Source of the DNA: Diprion similis | Taxonomy: Eukaryota > Arthropoda > Insecta > Hymenoptera > Diprionidae | Length of the DNA: 64,000 nt | NCBI RefSeq assembly: GCF_021155765.1 | Contig: NC_060110.1 | Location: 23,148,001-23,212,000 of the forward strand | Direction: 5' to 3' | Shown here: positions 15,072 to 27,799 of the stretch, one piece after another | Layout: each line of letters begins with the position of its first letter | Numbering within the stretch: the first letter of the stretch is position 1 | Translations under genes and position numbers: made by a program | The notes under the pieces: model-generated | Seen by the model: only the letters and a program-made list of their open reading frames with translations | What the model was told of the DNA's origin: nothing | Databases searched by the model: none

Positions 15072-15352
15072 CGTGAGATAGATACTACTTTAATTCTGGG
15101 TGTCGATCCTTTGAGAGGTCGGTGGAGTTGTGTGAATGACCTAGCTTCCGCACCATATATATACCACGGGGCGCCTCAAGGCCCGGGCCAATCAGAGGCG
15201 AGCGCGCAGCGCCCGTCACTCTGGTTGGGCCGTAGCGCGAAGCTCGGCGAGGATAAATGCGTTGCTCCGGCCGGTCGAGTTCATTCCCACTCCGTCTACT
15301 CACGTAGTCGTATCGTAACTTGTGCATTAAAGTACATTCAATCAACTTTATC
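15072..15352. promoter_or_regulatory. Divergent H2B/H2A promoter
   Basis: This is the intergenic region of a divergent histone pair. For H2B (minus strand) a TATATATA run lies at 15155-15163. For H2A (plus strand) the best TATA-like match is GATAAAT at 15252-15258, about 95 nt before the ATG. A CCAAT box lies at 15188-15192 (GGCCAATCAGAG), and a similar GGCCAATC occurs in the H4/H3 promoter. The start sites are inferred, not seen. Confidence 0.65.
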
Positions 15353-15727
15353 ATGTCTGGTCGTGGAAAAGGAGGCAAAGTTAAGGGAAAGGCAAAGTCA
15401 CGTTCAAGCCGAGCTGGACTTCAGTTCCCAGTTGGTCGTATTCATAGACTCTTACGTAAGGGTAATTACGCTGAACGAGTTGGTGCTGGGGCACCTGTCT
15501 ACCTCGCTGCGGTCATGGAGTACTTGGCCGCTGAAGTGTTGGAATTAGCAGGAAATGCTGCACGTGATAACAAAAAGACCAGAATCATCCCTCGTCACCT
15601 TCAGTTGGCCATCCGCAATGACGAAGAGTTGAACAAGCTGCTATCTGGAGTAACCATTGCCCAGGGTGGAGTTCTGCCTAATATTCAGGCCGTACTTTTG
15701 CCCAAGAAGACCGAAAAGAAAGCATAA
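15353..15727 (+). CDS. H2A: Histone H2A, replication-dependent
   Basis: This is a canonical H2A of 124 residues on one exon. [20 protein letters not shown] leads into the fold and the acidic-patch region ([20 protein letters not shown]), and the docking segment [19 protein letters not shown] follows. It ends in [10 protein letters not shown] with no SQ motif, so it is a bulk H2A and not H2A.X or H2A.Z. An in-frame non-ATG extension upstream is ignored because MSGRGKGG is the universal start. It is divergent from H2B and convergent with H4. The 3' stem-loop starts 27 nt after the stop. Confidence 0.98.
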   Translation: MSGRGKGGKVKGKAKSRSSRAGLQFPVGRIHRLLRKGNYAERVGAGAPVYLAAVMEYLAAEVLELAGNAARDNKKTRIIPRHLQLAIRNDEELNKLLSGVTIAQGGVLPNIQAVLLPKKTEKKA

Positions 15728-15753
15728 TCCGTTGGATAAGGAGATCATTAATC

Positions 15754-15769
15754 GGCCCTTTTCAGGGCC
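15754..15769 (+). terminator. H2A histone mRNA 3' stem-loop
   Basis: GGCCCTTTTCAGGGCC lies 27 nt after the H2A stop codon. It is followed by ACCAAATTTATCTCG, which resembles the sequence after the H3 stem-loop (ACAAAATCTGTCTCG). This downstream part may be the histone downstream element that pairs with U7 snRNA. Confidence 0.95.
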
Positions 15770-17622
15770 ACCAAATTTATCTCGTACAGAGACTGAACGT
15801 CATGTTTACCGAAAGTTTATAGTTTGCTAGCATTTTAAATTAGCTAAGACTACGCGCCATTGGTTTTCTTTCCTTCCGCGAAGATCTTCATAATTCAAGT
15901 TTGATACGACTACGATTGAAATATCGATTTTCGAACAGTTTGTAAACAACTGTTGCTGCCAAATTTGATCCACACTGAACCACAGCAATAGCAGTCCTTT
16001 CATACTAAAATATCGGTTTGAGTCGATCTAGTAAATATTTTTTTCATCGCTGTCACGAATATTCAGTATTTATTTCTAAGAAGAACGCATTTTATTTCAA
16101 GTGAAAACAAGCATGAGTTCTCAATAACTTGCAAGTGTTTTTGGCTAATTTGCTATTTCGGAACCATAAAATAACTTATGTACAGATATACACTGTCTGT
16201 CAATCTGTGCGCGGAGCGCTCACTGTCACAGGTCGCGTAGCATCTATAGAATTCAGAATTTAGCTATAAAATTTTCGGACGACACATGTTGGATGTTGAG
16301 CTTTCGGTTTGGGAAAGAAACACAAATCGATTTTCTAAAAAAATTATGTGGCCCTTCTCCCGTCAACACCGTACACTGGATTCCCCACTGCGTTACCTAG
16401 CAACTGCCTCTCGTCAATACAACAGTAGCCGCATCACATGATACGCTTGAAATGTCGGTAAGGCGACTTCCCACTGAGTGGGGAGTAAGAGAGAGGCTTG
16501 TTCATTCGGACAGTCATCGTCTGCCATGACAAGCTACACACCAACCACAGTACGCTAAAATTGGACTACTTTTCGTCCGCGTATGAGGCCCGTATTGCGC
16601 TGCGTTGATAATGGTCTAATGGTTACTGCCCTAAATATAGCGCAAATCCCCCACGCTGAGCCAATGCATTGTGTTGTATGCACATGGCTGCATAATAACT
16701 GGTTTCATTCGTAATAAAAATCGCTGTGCGTATTGGGTACATCGTATCAAACACGCTTCCAGTACTGAAAAAAAGTCGGCGGAGCCAGCATTTTGTGAAG
16801 TCTGACGTCATCGGTTGCCTGATGTTTTCACATTGTAGATTAGCATGTAAAGAAAACGATACAATTTCCATCTGAATTTGAGACGCGAAGTTTTCAACGA
16901 CCATCGGTGTTCAGTAGCACGCAACTACTCGCATATTACTTCTTAATACTCAGTAAAAGTATTTTTCGAACTTAAAACCGCAAGCTTACGCAACTACAAA
17001 AGAGTTGATATAATACAGTTCAAACACAGCTGTAGACAACGCCACATGCAGTGAGGCAAAGTACACTTGGGTCATAAAAACATCATGGAATCCTAGCCAT
17101 TCAAGGATGCGCAGAACTTTGCAATAGATATAAATTTGCAAGATCGATCAAGTTATTCATTATCACTATCGCTGCCGCAGGAGCCAAAGTACAATTTCTC
17201 ATGACGGTAGTAACGACGGCTTGGAAGCAGATGTTGTTAAGACGTGTCCAACACATTTGACCATGTATACGCGGTATTTCGTACAGCAGATATATGCTAC
17301 GCTGTGCGAAATGACTCTTCCAAGGAACTACACGTATAAGATTTGGTTCGACTAGGTAGTGTATACTATAAGTAGGATTATGGCAAGCGGTCGTAAATCG
17401 ATTGAGCTGGTGCAACGAATCGACCATGTAGGATAGCTAGGTTATAAGAACCGTCTGCCAGTGGTATCACGTATATACTGGTACTGCACATTTGTGACGA
17501 TCCTACGCCTGCCCAGTAGGCGAAATTCAAGGGATAACCGCTCAGAATACATATATGGAATAATTAGGAAGGTGAAAATGAGCTTATTGTGTCGTGCCTA
17601 TCGTTCTCAAGGATCATATCGT
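15770..17622. other. Spacer between convergent H2A and H4 genes
   Basis: About 1.85 kb without a supported gene. Open frames at 16623-16904 and 17101-17427 on the minus strand have no recognisable domain and no stem-loop or promoter of histone type beside them. I saw no clear tandem repeat and no tRNA. Confidence 0.6.
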
Positions 17623-17638
17623 GGCCCTGAAAAGGGCC
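17623..17638 (-). terminator. H4 histone mRNA 3' stem-loop
   Basis: On the minus strand this is GGCCCTTTTCAGGGCC, identical to the H2A, H2B and H3 stem-loops. It lies 37 nt after the H4 stop codon, slightly farther than in the other core histone genes here. Confidence 0.95.
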
Positions 17639-17675
17639 GATTTGGTTGTGTTGTTGGGTGCAAGCAGCGATGTGA

Positions 17676-18667
<992 letters not shown>

Positions 18668-18695
18668 TTTCTTCGTTTGACACAACATTACAACC

Positions 18696-18711
18696 GGCCC
18701 TTTTCAGGGCC
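18696..18711 (+). terminator. H3 histone mRNA 3' stem-loop
   Basis: GGCCCTTTTCAGGGCC lies 29 nt after the H3 stop codon and is followed by ACAAAATCTGTCTCG. That sequence is similar to what follows the H2A stem-loop. Confidence 0.95.
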
Positions 18712-20199
18712 ACAAAATCTGTCTCGCTAAAATACGACTCCATCTGTCACGACTCACTACATATTGGCATGCCACTACAATCCCACTTGGTTCTTTCCTT
18801 TCACGAATGGTGTTGTCAAAACGGTGTCGTTCCATTTCCACGATCATTCAAAGAAGTATACTGGTTAAATTAATCTGCAATGTACACATCTTCAGATTTC
18901 AATCCATATATCTTACACGCTAAAAGTAGCTCCGCTGCCCCATTTTTTACACCATTTTGACTGAAAACACTTCAAAACATTTTTATTTGACGAAAAAATC
19001 GTGTCACAACATGGTTACTATGAATTTACTGTTGCGATTTTGTAGAATCCTGTTTCTTTAAATGAAAATGTATGCTTCAAATGAATACGTATGGTGTTTT
19101 CGTTCAGAATTGCGTCTAGAATAGGGCTGTTAAAAGCCCTCTTATGCGTTTGAGATACATGGAATTCGATATTTGGGGATGTATACGACACGTCGAAATC
19201 GACTAGGGCATCTCCTTGATGTATTTTATATCATAGTCATAGCGTTACACCACTCGAAACAGGAGCTTGGACGTGTACGCATAGGGGAACTCAAAAAATT
19301 TTGAAAATAAAACTTGAATTTTCAGGCTGTTTTTGTAAATTGGTAGTCAAATAGTAAGGTTTGATCTTACTAGAAGATACTGAAGGTATTGGGTGTTAAT
19401 TTACCAGAATATACTAAAGGTATTAGTATTAATATTTAATTAATACCAAATAAATTGTCATTAATAGTGGCATATTTCTTGGAAAGTTATTGGAAAGGTC
19501 AGGGAATTTGAGATTCCAAGAAGCGTTGAAATTATTACTTCTCACGCAGTTTCTTGTTTATAAGGGACCAAAAGAAAAACAATTGATCTGTAATATTCAG
19601 TAGGGAGAAAAACGATCTTCATTTTTTCAAAATCCCGAATAACAAATGTCATCCGACGCCATTGAATACAGCTTTGGATTATACACAGCTATACCTCAAC
19701 CTTTGCTACAGCAGCTGTCAGAATTGAATAACGATAATCTGTAGGCAGCTGATATTTTTCCTATGGGGTCTTTCAAGAATTTCACGATTATGCATTGTGC
19801 ATCCGGCTCATGCATAACAGCAAAGGTCTGAACACTGAAATGTTTCTAAGCGAGTGAAACCTACCTCAACTAAAGACCCCCCTCCCCCTATTCGCTGGCA
19901 GGTATACGGAACACGATCCCGCTACATTTCCGAGAATGGTTCAAAGGCCTAAACAATAAATAATTATGATATCCCGGGAAACAGCTGCAGCTGTGCAAAT
20001 ACTATTACCTAACAGCCAAACCTAATTCAAATTCTTAACTCAAATCGATGCTCCAACGTGTCCACTATGGCTGTACAAAAACCACTGTTATATGGGAAAT
20101 TACGATTTATAGAAATTTTTTTTACTGATGGTATGGGATTATTTGGATATGGTTCAGAGTATCGACAATGTCAATTCATTTGCATAGATGTAAATTGAT
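18712..20199. other. Spacer between convergent H3 and H1 genes
   Basis: No supported gene. It contains fold-back repeat copy C (about 18880-19210). The remainder is AT-rich with a short C-rich run near 19880. No tRNA or open frame of interest was seen. Confidence 0.6.
18880..19210. repeat. Dispersed fold-back repeat, copy C
   Basis: The left arm (about 18880-18990), read on the minus strand, contains CGTCAAATAAAAATGTTTTG and AATGGGGCAGCGGAGCT. The right arm (about 19055-19210) contains AAATGAAAATGTATGCTTCA, TTCGTTCAGAATTGCG, ATAGGGCTGTTAAAAG and AAATCGACTAGGGC. The centre has the family core CTATGAATTTACTGTTGCGA. The arms are imperfect inverted repeats. There is no coding capacity. Confidence 0.55.
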
Positions 20200-20215
20200 G
20201 GCCCTGAGAAGGGCC
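20200..20215 (-). terminator. H1 histone mRNA 3' stem-loop (variant loop)
   Basis: On the minus strand this reads GGCCCTTCTCAGGGCC. The stem is intact, but one loop base differs from the other four genes (TTCT against TTTT). It lies 52 nt after the H1 stop, farther than in the core histone genes. Confidence 0.9.
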
Positions 20216-20267
20216 GTTTAAATTATTTTTCCGACGATTGCTGATATTGGTGACAAAATGTAGCTGT

Positions 20268-20960
20268 TCACTTCTTCTTCGGTGCTGCAGCTGCCTTCTT
20301 GGCTGCCGGTTTGGCCGCCTTTGGAGCTGGAGCAGCCTTCTTTGGCTTCGGAGCCTTCGGTTTGCGGGTAGGTGCCTTGACAGCTTTCTTTGCTTTTGAC
20401 GGAGTCTTAACTTTGGGTGGTTTCGCGGCTGGGCTCTTCACGACCTTTCGTTTTTCCGTAGCGGCTGCGGGCTTCTTTGCAGCGACCAATTTTTTTGCGG
20501 CGGTCAACTTCTTCGGGCTTTTAGCAACAGCTGCCTTTTTCGGTGCAGCTGGCTTTGCAGCGGCGCGCTGTACCTTCGGCTTAGCTTTCGGAGCGTCGGT
20601 CTTCGCATTTGCAATCTTGAATGAGCCTGAAGCTCCCTTACCCTTAGTCTGCAACAAGACTCCCGTAGTAACGGCAGTCTTCAAGTATTTCTTGATGAAA
20701 GGAGCCTGCTTCTCCGCGTCGATTTTGTACGTGGAGGCAACGTACTTCTTAATTGCCTGGAGAGACGATCCGCCGCGTTCCTTCAAACTAGCAATAGCCG
20801 CGTTCACCATCTCGGAAGTGCGTGGATGCGCCGGTTTTGCACGGGGCTTCTTCGACTTCGGTGAAGCAGCTGCTTTCTTTGCAGGAACGGCTTGAACGGC
20901 TGGGCTATTAGCTGCTGGGCTGGCAGCGATTGCCGGTGACGATGCTGATTTGTCCGCCAT
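20268..20960 (-). CDS. H1: Linker histone H1
   Basis: H1 binds linker DNA at the nucleosome entry and exit and compacts chromatin. The single exon encodes 230 residues. An Ala/Ser/Pro-rich N-terminal tail (1-42) leads to the winged-helix globular domain at about 43-117, from [20 protein letters not shown] to [11 protein letters not shown] long Lys/Ala/Pro-rich C-terminal tail (118-230) follows, with SPKK-type sites (KSPKK). The ATG at 20958-20960 starts [16 protein letters not shown] on the minus strand (21054-21060) lies about 95 nt upstream of the ATG. It is convergent with H3 and ends in a variant stem-loop. Confidence 0.97.
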   Translation of the reverse strand: MADKSASSPAIAASPAANSPAVQAVPAKKAAASPKSKKPRAKPAHPRTSEMVNAAIASLKERGGSSLQAIKKYVASTYKIDAEKQAPFIKKYLKTAVTTGVLLQTKGKGASGSFKIANAKTDAPKAKPKVQRAAAKPAAPKKAAVAKSPKKLTAAKKLVAAKKPAAATEKRKVVKSPAAKPPKVKTPSKAKKAVKAPTRKPKAPKPKKAAPAPKAAKPAAKKAAAAPKKK

Positions 20961-21053
20961 AGCTGACCGATGTATGTCGCGATGAAATGACCAAAAACCA
21001 CTTTATTGAGAGTGGAAAATTACAACTCAACGACCGTCAAAGTTACAAATACA

Positions 21054-21060
21054 ATTTATA
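21054..21060 (-). promoter_or_regulatory. H1 TATA-like box
   Basis: TATAAAT on the minus strand, about 95 nt before the H1 start codon. The spacing is like that of the TATA boxes of the other histone genes here. An AAACACC (minus strand, near 21250) might be the H1-specific AC box, but it is far upstream and I do not rely on it. Confidence 0.5.
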
Positions 21061-24000
21061 CTGTTCAATGCGTTTGCGCGTACGATCCCACTGGTGGTTA
21101 GGATAGATGATACTCGTGAAAAATCTGAGCATCAGTTTGCTAGTATAGGATAGCGCGGACCATGGAGAGAGACCGTGAGCGCGTTTTACGCGGTGCGCTC
21201 GGTGACGTTCGCGCGTGCGACACTGACCGAACGGCATTTCTTCGGGTGTTTTATCGTCGCTATCGAACTCCTGGAGATCTCCCGTTGCTACCAGGTACTA
21301 CGAAGTATGCTCTATCAGCTCCGCAAAGTTTTTAAACCATCGCGATAACGGATCCCTTGTAAAAATCCCTCACCGCGAAGCGTGCGTCTTGACATCGACC
21401 ACACCCTGAGCAACGGTCACCCTGGTGCTGACCTGGGGGAATGCGATCGAATCTTCTACAATGTACCAGTGTAAACTCGAAGCTTCGCTCTAGTTCCACG
21501 CAAAAGATGAAGCTCGTATCTTCATCGGTCTCCATGATATGAGCGATTGAAATTCGGGAGGTCGCGACTAAGTCTCCGATGAACTAGCCCTGCTTTTTGC
21601 AGACGAATCTCGACCCGGTAGCAGTGTCGAGGAACTTCAACCTGGGTAACGATGTCGGGAAATTGTCATTTCTGATCTTATCCATCGCGACGGTTGTCTA
21701 ATTAAAGAAAATTTGAACGTGTTGAAACCGTGCGAAGCTACTAAGGCCGGCCTAAAGTATCCAGCGAGTCGAGAATCTGCGTAGTTTGAAATTACATGGA
21801 GGTCATTTGTGTAGAAGGCAAATTTTCTGCATGTATTGGTGGTGGAAGTATTTCATAGATTTTCCAGAAATTTCGATATTCACAATATTATTAAGTCAAT
21901 TATGGCCACGGGGCGTTTACTTATTGTTAAAGGTAAAGAAAGTAGTAAGTCGCTATACTACAGAATGGTTTAATCAGGGCTTCTTTAAGACGTTGAAAAC
22001 TCGTGTTAATGTGGGACGTACGCTTGTATGCCCCAGAAACTCTACTTTTTGTACATGTATAATAAGTGGTTCGGGATAAATGTTATACGTTCGATTTAGG
22101 TTCGAATTTGAACCGTCTTTTGACCTTGAAGTCAGCGTTGATCGAAGGAAAGCAAGCGAAATTGTTTTCTCGGACGTCGTAGTTGCAATAAACAAAAATG
22201 GAACGAGAATAAAAATACGCAGTATTTTTCCATTAACTGGCTGGTACGCTACTGCCATACATTTCGAACCGGTATATCGAAATGCCGGATATGCTAGATA
22301 ACTCGCTATGACCTGATTTCTGCAGCTAGCCCTTTGGTATCGTTCTATTCAGTCCTAAATAATCCGTAGGACGTCCGTTCCTCTATTCCGGATAATATAT
22401 AATTCTCACCCCATAACAATTTAATAGTTAGCTGTATTAATCACTTTGTTTCACAACTTGACTGTTATCGTATGAGTACTCGATTAAGTACATATGCACT
22501 TCAATTGCAACAGTCACAAAGAGGAGTATTTCATATGGTAATGTAGAATGCGGACTATGTATTGCGACTCGCGTTTAATGAACGCTGACCCTGCAATTAC
22601 GCCCTGTCTCATTCCAGAGTGAATTCAGATGAATTAATTTGACCTCAAACTCAAGGCTACGTAATTTCACTCAATTTGACAGCTAAAGTGAATGCTGATT
22701 AAGTACCAAATTTAAGCCGACATTTTTCATGAAAGTTCAATCGATGATAGGACGCTTTACTTCATAAACAAGGAAAAGAGATAAGCAAGAAAAAATAATG
22801 ATGAAACAGGGATTGTCTGTTATGTAACTTTTTCTGTAATTGCAGCTAAGAAAAGATCTTCCACATCCGATAATGATAAAAAGTAACTGTGAACGGGGCA
22901 GAATTTCTAATTACATTATTAATTACAGTTGTCGAGGTGGTATAAATCATCCCAGTAATAATTATAGTTTGGCAACGCCATACTCGCAGGCGTCAAGTCT
23001 CAGGAAATGACCAGTTCCATTCAGTTGCGTCCATATGATTGAGATGTCAAGTTTTTTTCGTAGAAAAATAATGTTTATTTTTTGGTAATCTTCAACGCGT
23101 GATATTTTACATGCCTATAATCAAATTAACATTAGTGCCTGAGTAGAATACTTATTACAAAACTTATAAAAACTTATATCCACGCTATTTATTTATTTTA
23201 TGCACGTTTATATCGAAGTTGCAAGCTTAATCATTAGTCACCACATGATAAGTCTGCAGAGAATACAAATTACGAATACAAGGAATAAAGCAATATCAGT
23301 TGAATCAGTAACAGTGGAGGTGTAGATATGGTGCATGTATACATAAAAAAAACTCGCACTAGCGTAAAAATGACTGTACGCTTCTAAATTGATTTTGCTT
23401 TGGCTTCAGAATTTTTATTTCAAAAGTATCTGGAAAGTGTTTATTTGATCACGGGCATTGTAGATCTTACATCATACATAATAAGGTGTATAAATTATGT
23501 ACGTATCTAAGATCAGTCTCACATCTATTTCGAGTACAAATATACATGTTATCGTGTACTGCTTAACAATAGTTGTGAACACTTGACTCAGTAAGACCAA
23601 AGTAATTATACAGATGAAAAGATGAATATTTTTAGTTAAATCGGGAATTAAATTAGATAGGTATAAGCTTTTTGAATACATTTGAAAACTTTTTGATTAT
23701 CGATGCAGTCCGATGAGAAATTTTAGCGTCTCTACTCAGGACTAATACGCAGCTGATGATACATTACGTTGTTTAAAACTTAGTTAGAGGAATGCTAGCA
23801 CCCACTCCAGGTTAAGCTAAGAAAGTGTATATATTAAGCGTTGCACAATTGATTAATTAAATATTAGACTGGGACAAGTTTATGCTATGAAGTATAAAAC
23901 ATGTGCAATTGAATTCAATTTAAGAACTCTGCTGTATAGATAACTTGTTGAGCGATTAACCTAACTTTAATGGTAACACAGGTACTTTTGGCTCCTTTGG

Positions 24001-24096
24001 AACATTATTATAGTTGAGACCTACATCAGATCTGCAGAAGTGATCCGCTGACTATGTTTCGTAGCTGTCGGTGACAACGTAAGGATGAATCTCATA
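21061..24096. other. Intergenic region between H1 and the BESS-motif gene
   Basis: No gene I can support. Between 21330 and 21700 the minus strand has G+C-richer, exon-like pieces with possible splice sites, but their translations match nothing I know. The rest (22.3-24.0 kb) is AT-rich without structure that I can see. Confidence 0.5.
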
Positions 24097-24474
24097 TCAG
24101 GGTTCATGGAATTCGGCGTCATAGATAAGTTGGAGCATTTTGATCTGCAGCTGGAAACATGTACGTGCATCCAAGACTCTTAAACGGTGTCCCAAGAAAT
24201 GACAGAAATGATCAACATTGTCTAAGGGGGTAAATTCAAGTGCTTCATTCGGAGCTGGTCTCAAGACAGCTGGAAATGAAACAAATATTTTCATTGTTAT
24301 AAAATCTTAGTGATTGACATTAGTCAGTGGATGTTTTACCAACCAGGAGGTATTGGTCTTTGAGCGGGGAATTCATCAGAAGATTCTGACGAAGACTGGG
24401 ATGATGGTATAATGTCGAAATCTATGTTGGTGCCCGATGGTGGCAACATTTGTACGTGTTCTGCTTCTCTAATT
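24097..24474 (-). CDS. C-terminal exons of a BESS-motif protein (partial)
   Basis: Two exons are visible on the minus strand: 24344-24474 (its acceptor is tentative) and the last exon 24097-24269 with a TGA stop. The last 57 codons carry a BESS motif (DNVDHFCHFLGHRL, then ending LQIKMLQLIYDAEF), a short helical protein-interaction motif of insect MADF-BESS transcription factors such as Adf1. The exon before it is a Ser/Asp/Glu-rich linker (SSQSSSESSDEFPAQRPIPP), also typical between the MADF and BESS parts. The intervening donor is G|GTTGGT, which keeps the frame. I did not find the DNA-binding MADF domain. A strong donor (GGCAG|GTGAGT) ending at 24855 keeps the right phase and may mark the preceding exon. 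The gene lies head to head with RNASET2. Confidence 0.5.
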
Positions 24475-25739
24475 CTGACGGTAAAGCATATGTTGACGTA
24501 GCAGTCAACAATATACTTGTCAAATGTCGCCGATCAGTCTTCGACCTGCGTACAGAGAAGCACAATAGTGAATATAATAGTATGAGGCTCTTTTTCATGT
24601 CTCGAATCATTACAGATTTAAGTGTACTGCAATTTAGAAATCACCTCTGCAATTACAATCTTTTTGGTTACAATGGTTAAAGTTATCAACTGATTGAATG
24701 GAAATTATTGAGCAGTGTCCAGGTAGGAGAATAATTTATTATCAACTAGCGATTGCATTTCATTATATGTAAAATCTACAAATGCTTGTCTAGACAATAT
24801 TGTGAATAACGTTATTGCGATGTATCGACGGAAGACAGACTGCTATCAACTCACCTGCCAGAACACACCTCTACGGTGGTTTGTTTTGAATTTTCACTTA
24901 TCTCTCAGCATGGCAGTATATTTGAACGGTCCATGGATTATACAAATGTTCAAGATACAAATACACGATCTGCTAGTAGGGAAACTTGGACCGTTGGGAT
25001 CACTAGGTAGACGGAAGCTAGTAACCTGTAGCACCGTTAATCATTGCAGCGCTGCTGAAGGCTCCTATTTCCTCAGGATGCATGCAGATGTATGTATGTA
25101 TGTACACACATACACACGTATATACTCGATTATATTATTACATAGAGCAATATACCAATGTGTATGTATGTCACTCTACGAACAGCGGATCGAAAGTTAT
25201 CCCAAAAAATGGGAAATTTTTCGGTATATTTTACAGATTTTCTCCGCTCTTGGTCCTACAATATTCAAGAAGTTTTATTTTTAAATTTCTGCAGAATTGC
25301 AAAGACACCAAGTAGATAACCCTTATTGACGGTCAACAGCAGTCATCAAAATCAAAGCTGTCTAATACCTCTGAAACCAAACCGATTTTACCGACGCCCG
25401 ACGTTCGACCGTAGCTGGAGCCGTAGAATCACCTATTTTAAACATTATTAGACACAATTGCAATGCCACGTAACAACTCGCTAAGGATGGCTCCCAGTTC
25501 TAAGTCCGACTTGGCAGATTTTTGTATGACAATAGCCGGAAAGTAGAACGCGACTACAGCGGTGACGAAGTCTGCCAAACGGAGAGAGGGAATCGTTGGT
25601 GGCAAAGCTCTTGGCAGCAGCTGATTCAACCAACTGTAGCACTAACGAGGTGTGTCAGAGGAGCTAGCTGCCGGACGGAGTTTAAGAAGCAATACCAGAA
25701 TTTATTTTAGTTTCAATTATCACAAAATCCTACACAAAG

Positions 25740-27570
25740 ATGTTATTCTCTTTCAACTTTTCGGCAATTTATTTCTTACTAACGGTATATCTCCATGTTA
25801 CATATTGTCGGTAAGCCAAAATTTAAGTTGTATTATTTATTTCAATAACTTTTAACTACAAGTTGACAGCATTGACTAAATTTTTTTGATTTTTGTGTCT
25901 ACTTGTGCCATTATTAATTGTCTAGCTGCATTCGTTGCAGGGATTTTATGGTAGTATGTGTATCAATCTAGGATGTGCTTTGAAACATACTGCCAGTAGT
26001 CTAACTTTTGTTCCTAAAAGAGATAGCGTTCGGTAAAAACTGACACAGGCAACATGCAAGTGTTTTCAAGTCCTATTTTCCGCACTGCAGAAAATGCTTG
26101 CTTCAACATGTTTGCAAATATTTTATAAACGAATGTAATATAGTGCCTGTAAGTGTTTGTTTTCCTGACTGACATCAGATTACAGCAAAAGGCGTTAACA
26201 TCACCCGCACGGTCATCATGAGGGGAAATTGCTACAATAATGAGTCATATATTTTATACAAACCTATACTTGCACATAAATTAAGTTAAACATATTCCAC
26301 AGTTTATCACAGGGGAAAGTAGATAATCTCTTGTTGATATAATTGCTTGATCTTTGATTATAAGCATATTTTTAAACACCTAATAAAATAACATGTCCAA
26401 CGAGATCACAACTAAGAATGTTCTGTATGCGGTTTAAGTAACTTTACAGATAGTGTCAGTTTTTAGCTTCCTTAATTCAATTCTGATCATAAAGAAAAGT
26501 TCAATTCGTAACGCAAGTTCACAGGTATAAGAATCACAATTACTTGATATCGACTTAAACAGCTAATCAAACAACAAGGCTGGTCATAAAAAAGCGTATT
26601 CTTTGTGTGGCAATTACAAACAGTGAATTTGTTTAGTTCGCAACCCAACTCTAACCAAGCAACATCGGCAGGAGAAAATTTTGATTTGCTCATTTTCACG
26701 CAACATTGGCCAGAGACTGTTTGCTCCCATTGGAAAGAAAAGGTTCCATCTCATCGTTGCTTTTTACCAAGGCAGGAGGAGTGGACAATTCACGGAGTTT
26801 GGCCTACTCAGTTCCACAAAATTGGCCCAGCATTTTGCAACAAGACACAGCGTTTTAATGAGTCTGCTTTAATGCCAATAGTCCATCAGTTAGATGAGAA
26901 ATGGATAAACATTGAAGATGGTACACCACATTTTTCATTCTGGAAACACGAGTGGGACAAACATGGTACCTGTGCATCCGTCCTTGATCCTTTGAATACA
27001 GAACTGAAATATTTTCAAAAAGGATTGGATCTGTTGAAAGAATATGACATGACTCACGTGCTTGCCAAGGCAGGAATATTCACTGGTCAAGCTTATCCCG
27101 TAGAGCAAATCATTAGTGGTGTGGAAAAAATTTTAGGAAAAACTATCGAGGTCGAGTGTATCACGAGTCCGGTGAGACTTTTTCATTAATATTAATTTCA
27201 TTCATTGTTTTGTGCCATTGTTGATTTTTTATATTATCGTCAAAATACACGGCAATATTCTGTTTTTAAATATTAAAATTTTTTTTTGACAGCTATATAA
27301 TTATTGGAATACCGATATCTCTACATTCTTACTCGACATGATAGTCGAAAATTGTGTCTCAACTAATATCATTTCTACATATATTATATTATTACATTGT
27401 AGAAAACGCATGAATCTTACATATTCGAAATACGGATTTGCCTGGATAAAGGCTTGAAGCTGACTGATTGTGACAACATCGTTGACTTTCCTTCAAACTG
27501 TAATCGGAAGAAGCCAGTAAATTATCCTAGCGCAGTTCCATCCAATTACAATGTTATATTAGTAAAATAG
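25740..27570 (+). CDS. RNASET2: Ribonuclease T2, secreted or lysosomal
   Basis: RNase T2 is an acid endoribonuclease that cleaves RNA through a 2',3'-cyclic phosphate; it acts in the lysosome or outside the cell. My three-exon model is 25740-25810, 26637-27171 and 27403-27570, giving 257 residues with phases that agree. Exon 1 encodes a signal peptide (MLFSFNFSAIYFLLTVYLHV). The mature part starts near residue 24 and has FTQHWPETVC (44-53). Active site CAS I is WTIHGVWP (His76), and CAS II is FWKHEWDKHGTC (His128, Glu129, Lys132, His133). Both catalytic blocks are intact, so the enzyme should be active. Possible N-glycosylation sites are NKT (92) and NES (98). There is no in-frame ATG upstream of FTQHWP in exon 2, which is why exon 1 is needed. 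AATAAA lies at 27794-27799. Confidence 0.9.
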
Positions 27571-27793
27571 TAATCAAAATGTTCAAACTAGGTGAATCAA
27601 AAATTGTATAATATTATGAGCGTAATTTTGTCTATTGCCGTTATACAGCAACCCAAGGTATATCTAGAAACTTATGTATTGTAACGTAACTAGAAGAAAT
27701 TACGATGTTTGAATGTCAAGTTTTGTGACAGGAAACCAGTGCCTGATAAAAGCATAATACATCCTTTTTTTTTAGAAAAATTATACATTTTTG

Positions 27794-27799
27794 AATAAA
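27794..27799 (+). terminator. RNASET2 polyadenylation signal (AATAAA)
   Basis: AATAAA about 225 nt after the RNASET2 stop codon. It is the first perfect hexamer I noticed downstream on the plus strand. Confidence 0.45.

Noticed and set aside
14931-15548. 205-codon plus-strand open frame across H2B and H2A
   Set aside because: It is the antisense of H2B joined to an out-of-frame reading of H2A. Both true histone frames are certain.
16623-17427. Two minus-strand open frames between H2A and H4, considered as transposase remnants
   Set aside because: No catalytic motif, terminal repeat or family resemblance was found.
26605-26636. Longer RNASET2 exon starting at 26605
   Set aside because: The first codon is GTG. 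The signal-peptide exon at 25740 with matching phase explains the N terminus better.
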